64,000 nt of DNA from Candidatus Thorarchaeota archaeon (GCA_019057475.1 DXJO01000046.1:1-64000), one strand, 5' to 3'; positions 47,329-57,582 are shown, numbered from the stretch's first letter. Numbers and translations are program-made. Notes: generated from the sequence alone by a model not told the origin.

Positions 47329-49119
47329 GTGGGTGAGCCGCGATTGAGCGAGCACAAAATTGTAAACATTGACTTGGAAGAAAGCGAAAACGTCACACTA
47401 GGCGGAAGAAGTGGCCTTGACCATATAGACGTTTCAGGCGTTCTAAAAGTGACCAACCCATCGGATCGATGTAGGATATGGAACGTCAAGGTCCACCTAG
47501 GTGAAACTGGAAAAGGCACTGGCCTTCGGAAGAAAACGCTTCCTGGGGGAGAGATTGATGCCGGCGGAAAGTGGGAAACATATTACACGGTTGGTGTAAA
47601 AGCCCCACTCCTCGCACTCACTGAGGCTTATGATACGTGTAGCAGTGTTGAAACCGAAGAACCGCACTGGGCTTATGTCTTTGGCGCGGATAATCCGATC
47701 AGGATGACAATCCAGTTGAAGAATAACTCAGGCGGACAGATTGACAACATCATATTGAACAAGACTGTTCCTCCAGAGCTCTCCGAGGTCACCATCGAGA
47801 GCGCGTCATCAGGAGTGGCTGAGTTTGATGAAGGTACCAGTCAAATTATGTGGAAAGATTTCATGATCTACCCTGAGGAAAGCTCCACTCTGGTTGTGAC
47901 TGCGATTGGTAAGGTTGACGACGTCAAGTCGAAAGTCGCGGGTGAAATAGTTGTGACCTATAGAGCTGAGGAACAACAACGCTCGGAACTAGATCCGGAT
48001 ATGACCGCCTTGACAGAATTTCTCACCGGAATCGAGAACGCTGAAACCGAGCCAAATCATTGGGAATGCACACTTGAGTGCTCCAATGAGAGCGATTTAA
48101 TGATAAGACTTGACAAGGCAGCGGTGTTCCTAGTTCCAGAGGGCGGCGGTAAGAAAGAACTAAAGATAGACGAGAGTCCTGCGTTCGAAATGGCGCCCGA
48201 TCAGGATTGGAGCGCAAAGTTTGACATTGAGAGCAAGTCGCCGCCAAAATGCAGCCAGGATGTCGTATATACCCCCGTGGGAATTGTTACAAAAAGAGTG
48301 CTAGGAACAATCGAGAAGACTGCACAGATTATCCCAGTAGCAAGAATCGGCTACACGAAAGTCTTCGAACCTCCTGCTGTGGACAGCTTTGATAAAACAC
48401 CCGTTGAGGTCACAGTTGAAATCACCAACAGTGGCTCTGCGAAGTTGAACGAGATTCTTGTGGAAGATAGCCTTCCTGATGATGTCATGCCACCTCTAGA
48501 GGAGCATATCTCCGTTTGGATTCGCGGAAAGAAGTATACTGGCGACTTTGAGTTTATCAAAAAACCGAATAACCAAAACCCGGAGAACGCACATAAGCTC
48601 ACGTTTAGGATTAGTAATCTCAAGGATTCTGTGGGAGAACTTGCGCCTGGCGAGAGTGTGAAGATCAACTATGCCATAATGGCATGGAAGAGTAGGCCTG
48701 AGAAGGAGTATCCCAGCCCAATACTATGCTCTGCCAATACGCACATAGCAGGATTACTGGCTACAGTGCTAGGCGAAGACCACAGGCTAGAGGTCATATA
48801 CAAGAAGAGGCGTATCTCGACGAAGAAGGCGATAAACAAGGGTGCGGACGTCGGGGAGTATGTCGTTGTGCTCGTTGTTGAGAATCGAGGCGAGGTTACT
48901 GCGGAGAACGTGGTCGTAACAGATTGGATACCACCCGGTTTTGAATATGTGTCAGTGGACCCTGAGGAATTAGTACCAAAGGTAAAACCAGCCCGCAAAG
49001 GCAGCAATGTCGTGTGGACCTTCACCCGGATGAACCCTGGCGAGAAGAAGAGAATCAGATTGTCTGTAAGCGGTGAAGGTGAATATGAGCGCCGTGAGCC
49101 ACAAGTGACATCTGACTAA
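47329..49119 (+). CDS. Multi-domain Ig-like/DUF11-type beta-sandwich protein lacking signal peptide
   Basis: Repeated LKVTNPSD, IQLKNNSGGQIDNIILNKTVPPELSE, VEITNSGSAKLNEILVEDSLPDDV, LVVENRGEVTAENVVVTDWIPPGFEYVS. Confidence 0.65.
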   Translation: MGEPRLSEHKIVNIDLEESENVTLGGRSGLDHIDVSGVLKVTNPSDRCRIWNVKVHLGETGKGTGLRKKTLPGGEIDAGGKWETYYTVGVKAPLLALTEAYDTCSSVETEEPHWAYVFGADNPIRMTIQLKNNSGGQIDNIILNKTVPPELSEVTIESASSGVAEFDEGTSQIMWKDFMIYPEESSTLVVTAIGKVDDVKSKVAGEIVVTYRAEEQQRSELDPDMTALTEFLTGIENAETEPNHWECTLECSNESDLMIRLDKAAVFLVPEGGGKKELKIDESPAFEMAPDQDWSAKFDIESKSPPKCSQDVVYTPVGIVTKRVLGTIEKTAQIIPVARIGYTKVFEPPAVDSFDKTPVEVTVEITNSGSAKLNEILVEDSLPDDVMPPLEEHISVWIRGKKYTGDFEFIKKPNNQNPENAHKLTFRISNLKDSVGELAPGESVKINYAIMAWKSRPEKEYPSPILCSANTHIAGLLATVLGEDHRLEVIYKKRRISTKKAINKGADVGEYVVVLVVENRGEVTAENVVVTDWIPPGFEYVSVDPEELVPKVKPARKGSNVVWTFTRMNPGEKKRIRLSVSGEGEYERREPQVTSD

Positions 49120-49185
49120 TCGATCACGTGCACCCCATCAACAGGTTGGGGGCTAGATTCCCCCACCTGCTTCTCAATTCTACGT

Positions 49186-49542
49186 CTACCTGCGATCATC
49201 CTCAAGACTGCGAATTTCCTTTCGTGTTGAATCCAGAAATTCATCAATGTCCTGCAATAGTGTATGGTCCACATCTTCTGCACGTTGCGTATCAAGCGCA
49301 TACAGAACCTTGAATCCCTTCAGTGTTGCATGGATGGCGTTCGAAATCTCAAGAATCGCACTACTCAAATCTCGGCTATCCATTTCGTCTTTTCCATGCT
49401 CATACACAAAGTCGTAAGCACCTCTCACTGCCTTGAATCCAAGTTCAAGCAACTTTTGCATAACTAAAGAAGGAGATGCACCTTCACTATAGAACCAAAC
49501 TGAAACACGTGTCACATAGCGTGTCATGGACAAGAACCCCAA
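49186..49542 (-). CDS. Hypothetical protein
   Basis: 118 aa ORF, no recognised family. Confidence 0.4.
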   Translation of the reverse strand: MGFLSMTRYVTRVSVWFYSEGASPSLVMQKLLELGFKAVRGAYDFVYEHGKDEMDSRDLSSAILEISNAIHATLKGFKVLYALDTQRAEDVDHTLLQDIDEFLDSTRKEIRSLEDDRR

Positions 49543-49577
49543 CCTTTTGGAACGAAGTCATTGGCATTCGGTTTGCT

Positions 49578-50690
49578 TTAAGCCTTTCCGACTGGCTTCC
49601 TGCGACTGCGTGAGTGGATGAGCAAAGAGATATCCTCGTGATTGAGGACATGATGCCACTGACGCTTACAGTCACAATCCAGTGAGTCAAACACAGAAAC
49701 GTCTTGATGAATTGAGAACTCTCGGATGGCGCTTGTTATGGATTCATCACAAGAACCACAGTTGTGTGCGCCACGAGGCTTCCCTGCGGCAACAGGGTCA
49801 CACAAGATGTTGACCGAGCTCCCTACTTCGTCCCAGGCATCTCTTAGGACACTCAGAACGGTCCACAACCAAGGAGGTCTATACTGTTCTTTCAACCAGA
49901 GGCGCTCAACGAGCGTATACTTCTGGATATTGATAGGATTCATAGAAACCGTTGACACACCCAACTTGGCGGCGTCTTCAATGGTTTTGACTGCATCTAG
50001 GAGAGCGTCCCTCTCCGTTAGAAAGGGAGGCTTCAAGAGAACATAAGCGCGCACTCCAATATCGTATTCCTTGGCGGTTGCTACAGAGTCCTTGAAGGTG
50101 CCAAGACTGAATCCCTTATTGATACAGATTGACCGAACAGCATCATTTGAGCTCTCAAGACCAATCCCAAGTTCTACTCTACGAGACCCCAGGATGTCGC
50201 GCGTTTCACGCATAATCTCGGGTGTGACATATTCAGGTCGGGACTCAATGACAACTTCTTGAATCCGATCGTCCTTAGCAATTCGGGCGAGTATCTTAGC
50301 CCGAACATCAGCTGGTATCTCGGTAGTGTCTAAGAAGCTCCCGCTCGTATAGATCTTTACAGAAAGAGGCGTCGATTCATCAGCCAAATCTGAGAGAGCA
50401 GCATCAAACTGCTGTAGCAGTTCATCAGTGGTCGCACTGCGTTCATCGCCATCTAACAGGTAGCTGCACATCGTGCAACCCCCCGAATCACCGCGGGCAT
50501 GAGAACACCCAACCGTTCCCAATACGACCGCCAGTGCCATGCCAACCTCGTTTCCAATCCTTGCAGGTGCAATCCATTTGGCTGAAGGTCTTGTGGGGTC
50601 TCGTCTACGTCGCTTTGTTACTGATGTACCACGAGCTTTGATTGTTGAATCTACAACGAGGTGTTCAAGCTGGTCAATGATATCGCTCAT
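49578..50690 (-). CDS. raSEA: Archaeosine biosynthesis radical SAM protein RaSEA
   Basis: Radical SAM Cys cluster CSHARGDSGGCTMCSY; adjacent to ArcS-like gene. Confidence 0.85.
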   Translation of the reverse strand: MSDIIDQLEHLVVDSTIKARGTSVTKRRRRDPTRPSAKWIAPARIGNEVGMALAVVLGTVGCSHARGDSGGCTMCSYLLDGDERSATTDELLQQFDAALSDLADESTPLSVKIYTSGSFLDTTEIPADVRAKILARIAKDDRIQEVVIESRPEYVTPEIMRETRDILGSRRVELGIGLESSNDAVRSICINKGFSLGTFKDSVATAKEYDIGVRAYVLLKPPFLTERDALLDAVKTIEDAAKLGVSTVSMNPINIQKYTLVERLWLKEQYRPPWLWTVLSVLRDAWDEVGSSVNILCDPVAAGKPRGAHNCGSCDESITSAIREFSIHQDVSVFDSLDCDCKRQWHHVLNHEDISLLIHSRSRRKPVGKA

Positions 50691-50696
50691 TTCGTG

Positions 50697-52586
50697 TCAC
50701 TTCACCTTGTGCCGCACTGAAACAGCTTGGCCCTTCTTGAAATCGCACATCTCACGCCCAGACATCTCACTCCGACCCACAGCAATAATATCATCTTGGT
50801 TGTTCAACACAATTACCTCGTCGCCAGGGCGTATCCCTGAATCGGCCTCGTTGATTCCCACTGCGAAGACAGAGCCGCCCTCCAGTTTGCGCCCCTCAAA
50901 TCGCACCCAATAGCGGTGGAGTGGAATCAGTCGGCGTCCGCCCTCAAGCGTGAGCGAAAGGGAGCCACTGTCGCCGATGAATGCACATGTCTGTTCCTTG
51001 TTGATTCTGCACACAACCATTCTGTATAGCTTTCCTCCAAGTTTGGCTCCGTCAGGCACAAGTGCTTCACCAGCCCCTGGCCCAAACTGGTAGTCTGCAG
51101 TAGCGCGCAGGGTGTCTTCAAAGAGAGCGGGGCGACCGCCTTTTAACGAGAGAACTTCGCGCATATCTAACAGCACATTCTGCAGTGACTGTAGAGAGTC
51201 GAAACTCGAAGGTGAGTGCTGATCCGTCGTGTATACAATGCTCTGACTAACACGATCCTCTGCACTCTTCACAACATCAAGATAACCACCTGAAATGTGT
51301 GCCACAACCACAGCGGACTCAGCAAACTTCTGGAGATGTGTCACAAGAGCCTCAGCTGCGATTTCGGTTTCCTCCGTATCCCAGTCCCCAGTCACTGGAA
51401 TATCATAGTACGCAGCAGGATACAGCCGCTCCAATTCTCTTGGAATCACTCCCAAAGGAGAGGTCAGAATGGTTTCTGCCACTGAAGAACGTGTTGTCCC
51501 AATTGCGTGCTCTATTGCTTTGATGAAGCGCTGATGCGACTTGGATTCTGAATATGGCTTTCGAGCAGAACACGGGAGGAGCAAAACGAGTTTCTTATGG
51601 TTAGGAGGCATGTATCTGGATGCTAGGCAATCTCGGAAGCGTTTCACTGCAGGCGAGTTGTAGGATTCTGGACCAATCAGAGACAGGTTGGTTTGACCAG
51701 ACGTTGGCGTGAATTCCTCAAGAAAAGCGAATAGCGACTTGTCTGTCTTCCTGAGAAGAGACGTTGCGGCGGTGCTTGAGTGTCCCATTGATTCGACGAG
51801 CCACCTCAGCTTCCCTAAACGCAAAGATTGGATGCTCTCGGACAGAATAGATTGGTAGATGTTCAGGTTGTGACACAACAACACTGTATGAAGCTCATCT
51901 TGGCTTAGTTCTCGAAGGTCGCTATGATCTGCACACGCTATGCACGAACAAGTCCTTGGAAGAATCCTGCCCGTGATTGATTCCTCGGAGAGATTCCAAA
52001 GACGTACTCCTCTCGAGGCCGACTCAGCCGCATATCCCAAATCAAACACATCAAAGCCCAGATAGAAGAGGAGGGGGACTGAAGAGGGGGAGATTCTACC
52101 GAGTGCAATGGTTAGCCAGTCGATTGGCAGCATTGTTCGGTTGCTGAGCGCGCTGTAGTCATGTGGTCCAAGCCATCCATCGAAGGATACAGATGCAGCC
52201 CTGACCCCTAAGGAAGCGAATTCTGTCAGTATTGATGTAAGTTTCTCAGAACCCAATTGCTGGGGGATTCTGACAATCAAACGAGAAGGGTCTACCTTGC
52301 CTTGAACTTCATCTATGAAATGTAACTGATTTTCTAGCAATAGCTCAGCTGCTTCCGCGCCGAGAAACGAAACAGCAGGGAATGAGGGTAGGAGGAGTGA
52401 GTCATCTTCGCGGACGCCTGATATGAGTAACTTCGAATCATGAATTGGCGAAGGAACAGCAAGAATCATGGATCCGCCTACAGGGCGATCGTTTCTGCCA
52501 AGAGTCGCATATCCCATGATGGACTCGGTGTTAGGGGGGCCAACCAAGAACGGAGTCTGAACCTTTGTAGACCCCATCTTGTACAC
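50697..52586 (-). CDS. arcS: Archaeosine synthase ArcS (TGT-like with PUA domain)
   Basis: LLPCSARKPYSESKSHQRF ArcS hallmark; CSCIACADHSDLREL TGT-like zinc site; C-terminal PUA. Confidence 0.87.
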   Translation of the reverse strand: MYKMGSTKVQTPFLVGPPNTESIMGYATLGRNDRPVGGSMILAVPSPIHDSKLLISGVREDDSLLLPSFPAVSFLGAEAAELLLENQLHFIDEVQGKVDPSRLIVRIPQQLGSEKLTSILTEFASLGVRAASVSFDGWLGPHDYSALSNRTMLPIDWLTIALGRISPSSVPLLFYLGFDVFDLGYAAESASRGVRLWNLSEESITGRILPRTCSCIACADHSDLRELSQDELHTVLLCHNLNIYQSILSESIQSLRLGKLRWLVESMGHSSTAATSLLRKTDKSLFAFLEEFTPTSGQTNLSLIGPESYNSPAVKRFRDCLASRYMPPNHKKLVLLLPCSARKPYSESKSHQRFIKAIEHAIGTTRSSVAETILTSPLGVIPRELERLYPAAYYDIPVTGDWDTEETEIAAEALVTHLQKFAESAVVVAHISGGYLDVVKSAEDRVSQSIVYTTDQHSPSSFDSLQSLQNVLLDMREVLSLKGGRPALFEDTLRATADYQFGPGAGEALVPDGAKLGGKLYRMVVCRINKEQTCAFIGDSGSLSLTLEGGRRLIPLHRYWVRFEGRKLEGGSVFAVGINEADSGIRPGDEVIVLNNQDDIIAVGRSEMSGREMCDFKKGQAVSVRHKVK

Positions 52587-52655
52587 GCCAACTCTTGCGG
52601 GCCCGTCGTGACCGCGTCCAATGAGAAACTCTGTTATACTCTCTCACCTCTCAGA

Positions 52656-55319
52656 CTAGACTACTGGCTGATAACTAGTGTATCCTTTCGTATCCACACT
52701 GGTTTCAATCTTCTCAAGGATCTGCCTCACGCTCTCTAAGGCACCTGCTTTGAATAATGGTCGGTTGTTGTTGCCACACTGATATGAGTACGTGCATTGA
52801 GGACAGCCATCCACAGTCTTACAATCGCACGTTTCCAAGATGGTTTCTGTCCTTCTAAAGGCTTCATCCAATCTTGAGAAAAGCAACTTGGATGCACCAG
52901 TTCCTCCTGGACTTCCATCATAAACGAAGATTATTCCGGAGTCACCCATCGAAACCCCTCCAATCTCGCGGGTACTCCCGCCCGTTAGCATATCACTGGA
53001 CTCAATCACAACATGCTCCAACGCGTGGAATGCACCTTCATAGAGCTGGGCTGGATCCAGCCTTGGACCCTTGGAGTCCTTCATCGGACCTTCAATGTAT
53101 TCGTTTGCGGTCTTCGTGGGCTTTGGGGCAGTGAAAGCAAAGCCTCGCGTGACATACTTGTAGATGAGCGACTCAGGCAAATCAAAGCTTCCAACGCTTC
53201 TTCCAGTCCGTGTTTCCTTCTTGACGTATCCATAAACAGTCTGGGTCATCTCGAGACTGCAATACACGGCGTTGAGTCCCAGGATCTTTCGTTCTTCAAT
53301 TACACTTAGGATTTTGGGCATAAATGAATACAATGGGCGAGTGTAGTATGTCCGATCTTGCATGGAAGCGACTGTGGCTCTCCCGAAGCCGGGGGCGTAT
53401 TTGAAGTCAACAGAAAGGAAGTTCTTCCCACCGTGAAGATAGATTGCACCAGGATGTAGACTCTGAGCGGCCATTGGCATGGATCGATCCCCAAGCGTTT
53501 TCATCCCCAGCTTAATCTGAACGGTATCGCCAATCCCTCTGATACTATAGCCCCTCCAAGCCTTTCGAGCCTTCTCCGAATCTACTACTCTAACACTGCC
53601 GTTTTCACTAACATGAAGCAAGCCATCTCGCTCAAGGGTTTCCATGATTTTGAGTTGATGCGGGAAATGAGATGTGTTTAATTTGCCACTCATGGCTGCA
53701 GCGATAAGCTGGTAGTATCCAACTATTTCATTCCCAGGTTCCATGTATGCAGAATCAATATCTGTGAAGTACTTCTCAGGCTGATTCTTGTAATAGGATG
53801 ATATCGGGTCATTCTCTCTTAGGGCAAGTATCGCTACACTTTCCTGACCCATTCTGCCTGCACGACCTATGCGCTGTGTGAGTCGTGTAATCGAAGTTAT
53901 CATACTGACCACACTGTCAAGGTGACCGATATCCACCCCTAGCTCCAAAGTCGGTGTGGAAACTAGAACAGGCAATCTACCAGCTTTGAATTCAGTTTCC
54001 ACTTGGCTGCGATATTTCTTAGTAAGCCCTGCCCTGTGGACCATAGACTTGATTCCGAGGTCATTGATGAGTATGTTTAGAACCTCAGCCTCTGAATGCG
54101 TGTTGCCAAAGACTAGAGTCTTGAACCCGCCGCTCTGCAGGATTCGCACGATGTTCACAATCATACTGTATTTGCTGCGTTCCCCCGGGTAGTACATCAT
54201 GAAATGGACTGGTCCGCGTTTGGCGGCAGCTGACTCCACAAGGTGCACATCCCCGTCGAAAATTTGTTCAGCGAACTCCTTCGGATTCGCGATTGTGGCA
54301 GAGGCACCTATCTTTTGGAACTGGCCTGCTTCCAGCTCAAGTCGTTTCAAGATATAGTAAACATTAGCGCCCATCGATCCTGTGTAAAGATGAATCTCAT
54401 CAAGAACCACGTATTTCACTGTGTGGAGCAAGGGCACCAGCCGAGAACTGTCCCATCCAAGATGATAGTGAAGTATGTCAGGGTTCGTGAGTAATATATC
54501 TGGAGGACGCTCATAGATCCTACTCCGCTGAGATTGTGAAACGTCCCCATCGAATACAGCCACAGTTAACCCCGAAGCTTCGCATATCCCCTTTATCTTG
54601 TTGTACTGGTCTTTTGCCAGTGCTTTTGTTGGGTATAACAGCAAAGCCCGAACACCCGGATTCATGAAGGCCTCTTGCACAGTGATAACAAGACTCCTCA
54701 CGATAGGCAGAATGAAAGCTTCGGTCTTTCCCTGTGCTGTAGGAGCGGATATGACCACATCATTGCCCTTCAAGATTGAATTGTACACTTCTTCTTGGAA
54801 ACGATACAATTGCTTGATTCCCTTTGCGTGAAGGTGTTCTTTGAGCCGTGTCGGCACCTTGAGACTGTCTACTTGACAACCGTACTCCGCATCGCTTTGG
54901 GGCATATAACGATAAGTGACCAGGTAGTCGTTCCCATTGGTGACCAAAGCACGGACTTCATCCTTGAGAGTTTCAAGATTGGAGCCTCCATTCTCTACTA
55001 GCTTCTGAATCTCCGTCCGTGATTGGACAGGGGCACGACCTGCGCGGGGCTTGCGCGTTGCACGACTCCGTCCTTCTGCTATGCTGTCAGTCGTTGTGGG
55101 TGTGCGTGGGGAGCCTTTCGAATCCCCAGCGGAAATGCGTCCGGTCTTGATTGCTTTCGTGTATGCCTCGTAAGCATCGAACAAATCCTTGTTCCTACCA
55201 TCAACAAGTATCTCTGCATCGCAGGAGTAGCATCGCACTGTCCAGATGTGGCCTCCCTTCCTGATGTCTAGTGTGGAGCCACACTTTGGACAATGAAGAA
55301 CGGGCACTAGCTTAACCAC
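52656..55319 (-). CDS. DEAD/DEAH-box helicase with DUF1998-type C-terminal Cys domain (MrfA/Hrq1-like)
   Basis: SAPTAQGKTEAFILPI, VLDEIHLY, STPTLELGVDIGHLDSV, RIGRAGR; C-term CDCKTVDGCPQCTYSYQCGNNN. Confidence 0.88.
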   Translation of the reverse strand: MVKLVPVLHCPKCGSTLDIRKGGHIWTVRCYSCDAEILVDGRNKDLFDAYEAYTKAIKTGRISAGDSKGSPRTPTTTDSIAEGRSRATRKPRAGRAPVQSRTEIQKLVENGGSNLETLKDEVRALVTNGNDYLVTYRYMPQSDAEYGCQVDSLKVPTRLKEHLHAKGIKQLYRFQEEVYNSILKGNDVVISAPTAQGKTEAFILPIVRSLVITVQEAFMNPGVRALLLYPTKALAKDQYNKIKGICEASGLTVAVFDGDVSQSQRSRIYERPPDILLTNPDILHYHLGWDSSRLVPLLHTVKYVVLDEIHLYTGSMGANVYYILKRLELEAGQFQKIGASATIANPKEFAEQIFDGDVHLVESAAAKRGPVHFMMYYPGERSKYSMIVNIVRILQSGGFKTLVFGNTHSEAEVLNILINDLGIKSMVHRAGLTKKYRSQVETEFKAGRLPVLVSTPTLELGVDIGHLDSVVSMITSITRLTQRIGRAGRMGQESVAILALRENDPISSYYKNQPEKYFTDIDSAYMEPGNEIVGYYQLIAAAMSGKLNTSHFPHQLKIMETLERDGLLHVSENGSVRVVDSEKARKAWRGYSIRGIGDTVQIKLGMKTLGDRSMPMAAQSLHPGAIYLHGGKNFLSVDFKYAPGFGRATVASMQDRTYYTRPLYSFMPKILSVIEERKILGLNAVYCSLEMTQTVYGYVKKETRTGRSVGSFDLPESLIYKYVTRGFAFTAPKPTKTANEYIEGPMKDSKGPRLDPAQLYEGAFHALEHVVIESSDMLTGGSTREIGGVSMGDSGIIFVYDGSPGGTGASKLLFSRLDEAFRRTETILETCDCKTVDGCPQCTYSYQCGNNNRPLFKAGALESVRQILEKIETSVDTKGYTSYQPVV

Positions 55320-55472
55320 CTAGACTACAGACCCCGTCTGATTTCCTCTTATCAAACTTTGGCACGGAATGCGATTCGCAATCTCAAGTCGGCGTCACAA
55401 TAGCTAACCTTATATGCGGTTGTGTAACCGACATGCACAACCGACCCGCAGTGGTCAGGAAGATGATTAGCA

Positions 55473-55832
55473 ATGGTTGAAGATGTTAACTCCGACGAAT
55501 TGGCACAATTGATAGGCGATAACAAGGTAGTCTTTGTTGACTGCCACGCAGATTGGTGTCAGCCCTGCAAAATCCTTGGCCCCATCTTGGAAGAGCTCGA
55601 TGAGAAATTCCAAGACAAGGGTCTGAAAGTCGTCAAGATTGATGTGGATCAGAACAGGGAATTCAGCGCGGAAAATCAAATTTCAGGAATTCCGAGCGTA
55701 CTTGTATACAGCGAAGGCAAACGTGTCGTGTTTGACGACGGCGGCGGACGAAAGATGGACAAACTCGTAGGTGTAATGCCAAACGAGGTCTACGAACAGA
55801 TTGCTGAGAATCTTCTAGCTGAAGCGGCATAG
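55473..55832 (+). CDS. Thioredoxin (active site WCQPC)
   Basis: VFVDCHADWCQPCKILGPILEEL, GIPSVLVYSEGK. Confidence 0.9.
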   Translation: MVEDVNSDELAQLIGDNKVVFVDCHADWCQPCKILGPILEELDEKFQDKGLKVVKIDVDQNREFSAENQISGIPSVLVYSEGKRVVFDDGGGRKMDKLVGVMPNEVYEQIAENLLAEAA

Positions 55833-55986
55833 GTGGATAACAGAGTCCCCCCAGTATCTCACTCTCTCTCTCACTTCGGGGGGAACTCCTCCTTCTTTTT
55901 CGAACAGCTGTCCTCAACCCACTGGGGATTAGGAACATTATTAGGTGCTTCAACTTCCGGACACCGAAACGGAGTGAACTCCACTG

Positions 55987-56346
55987 GTGAATGATGTTGC
56001 CCCAGATGCTATCGAGAAAGCAATCAATGAAACCAAGCTCCTGTTTGTAGACTGTTGGGCGCCTTGGTGCAGACCTTGCCTAGTATTGGGCCCGATACTG
56101 GATGAACTTGATCAGAAGTATGCTGATAATCCAGAGGTTGGCTTTCTGAAGGTCAATACGCAGATTCATCAAGAGTTCGCTGTCAAGCAAAACCTCTACG
56201 CTATACCCTGTGTACTCGTCTACTTTGATGGAAAACCAGCCAAGTTTGAGCTTGCTCGCGGTGATAAAACAGAGGTTACAGATCGTCTGATAGGCACCAG
56301 GCCGGCAGAGCACTATGAGAACGTGATTAGGCAGCTTGTGGAATAG
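55987..56346 (+). CDS. Thioredoxin (active site WCRPC)
   Basis: LFVDCWAPWCRPCLVLGPILDEL, AIPCVLVYFDGK. Confidence 0.88.
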   Translation: MNDVAPDAIEKAINETKLLFVDCWAPWCRPCLVLGPILDELDQKYADNPEVGFLKVNTQIHQEFAVKQNLYAIPCVLVYFDGKPAKFELARGDKTEVTDRLIGTRPAEHYENVIRQLVE

Positions 56347-56410
56347 GCCCCGTTTCAACTCCATTGTTTTATTAGAGAAGACAGCCGGTTCTAAGTTAAC
56401 GCATAGCGAG

Positions 56411-56944
56411 GTGACAGACTTGCCGATTCTTCCTTTTGGCGATAAGACTCCGAAAATCGATACGAAATCCTACGTAAGCCCGCAGGCGACCATTGTGGGT
56501 GATGTTGAGATTGGTGCGCAAGCAAGCATATGGCCAGGTGCAGTAATACGCGGCGACCAAGCTTCAGTCAGAATTGGAGAGAGCTCCTGCATTCAGGACA
56601 GTGTGGTAATACATGCACACACTGAGGATAATCCAGCCATCATTGGCAGTCTCACTATTGTAGGCACAGCATCAGTATTGCATGGAGTCTACATCGGCGA
56701 TATGGCAAGCATAGGTGAAGGGTGTGTCGTCTTCGATGGCGCAACACTCGGAGAGGGCGTAAGACTTGCACCCGGCAGTATTGTGCCAGCAAATGTGGTT
56801 ATTCCCCCCAGAAGTGCGAACTCCGGAGCCCCGGCAGCCCAGATTCGCGACTTGTCCAGAGAGGAAGTTGAAAAGCAATCAGCGAGGGCGGAAACAATCG
56901 CGCAAGTCTTCCAGAAACTGCGAAGATGGAAGCAACTCGTTTAG
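56411..56944 (+). CDS. Gamma-carbonic-anhydrase-like left-handed beta-helix protein
   Basis: SPQATIVGDVEIGAQASIWPGAVIRGDQASVRIGESSCIQDSVVIHAH...VLHGVYIGDMASIGEGC; GTG start 56411. Confidence 0.85.
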   Translation: MTDLPILPFGDKTPKIDTKSYVSPQATIVGDVEIGAQASIWPGAVIRGDQASVRIGESSCIQDSVVIHAHTEDNPAIIGSLTIVGTASVLHGVYIGDMASIGEGCVVFDGATLGEGVRLAPGSIVPANVVIPPRSANSGAPAAQIRDLSREEVEKQSARAETIAQVFQKLRRWKQLV

Positions 56945-57026
56945 AATACATGGTTTCCAGCGATGCTCCTTGGCCTAAAGCGGCGAATGCAATCTGCATC
57001 ATATCAACAAAGCAGAAAAATTGCCA

Positions 57027-57104
57027 TGGCGGGACCGCCCAGATTCGAACTGGGGATAACCAACTCCGCAAGCTGGTGCCTTATCCATGCTAGACTACGG
57101 CCCC
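57027..57104 (-). tRNA. tRNA-Arg (GCG)
   Basis: Acceptor GGGGCCG/CGGTCCC, anticodon arm CCAGC-TTGCGGA-GTTGG, T-arm CCCAGTTCGAATCTGGG, CCA encoded. Confidence 0.88.
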
Positions 57105-57210
57105 GCTCGCAGAAACTTCGAGTTATCTTAAAGATTCTTCGCTAATATGCATAGTAGAAAATCATGCTGACATGAGGATTGGTGCTGCACCTAGGTTCCC
57201 CTAGCTGCCC

Positions 57211-57453
57211 TCATGCCGCTGGAACGCCGACTAGGTTCACAACTGCTTTGCCTTTTCGCTTGGTAATACGCATAGTGTGATCTGATGTCTGGAGGATGAA
57301 ACTCTCTCCTTCGTCTAGGTTGTCAAGCACGCTACGTCCCAGAGGCCCATTCAGGTAGTTGGTGAACCTGACTACTACACGACAAGTGGGTGTCTTGATC
57401 TCTTCAACGGCGTTCATTGTCTTAAACCTCAGTTCGGTCATCCGTGCCCTCAT
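57211..57453 (-). CDS. Small hypothetical protein
   Basis: 80 aa ORF between the two tRNA-Arg genes. Confidence 0.45.
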   Translation of the reverse strand: MRARMTELRFKTMNAVEEIKTPTCRVVVRFTNYLNGPLGRSVLDNLDEGESFILQTSDHTMRITKRKGKAVVNLVGVPAA

Positions 57454-57504
57454 TGGGCTTTTAAACTACAATCGAATTGTTTGATTGATGAAGAAGAGTA
57501 ATTG

Positions 57505-57582
57505 TGGCGGGACCGCCCGGATTCGAACCGGGGATGACCAACTCCGGAGGCTGGTGCCTTATCCATGCTAGACTACGGCCCC
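57505..57582 (-). tRNA. tRNA-Arg (CCG)
   Basis: Acceptor GGGGCCG/CGGTCCC, anticodon arm CCAGC-CTCCGGA-GTTGG, T-arm CCCGGTTCGAATCCGGG, CCA encoded. Confidence 0.88.

Noticed and set aside
49186-49542. Possible helical ESCRT-I-like subunit
   Set aside because: Short helical protein with no convincing Vps28/Vps37/steadiness-box pattern
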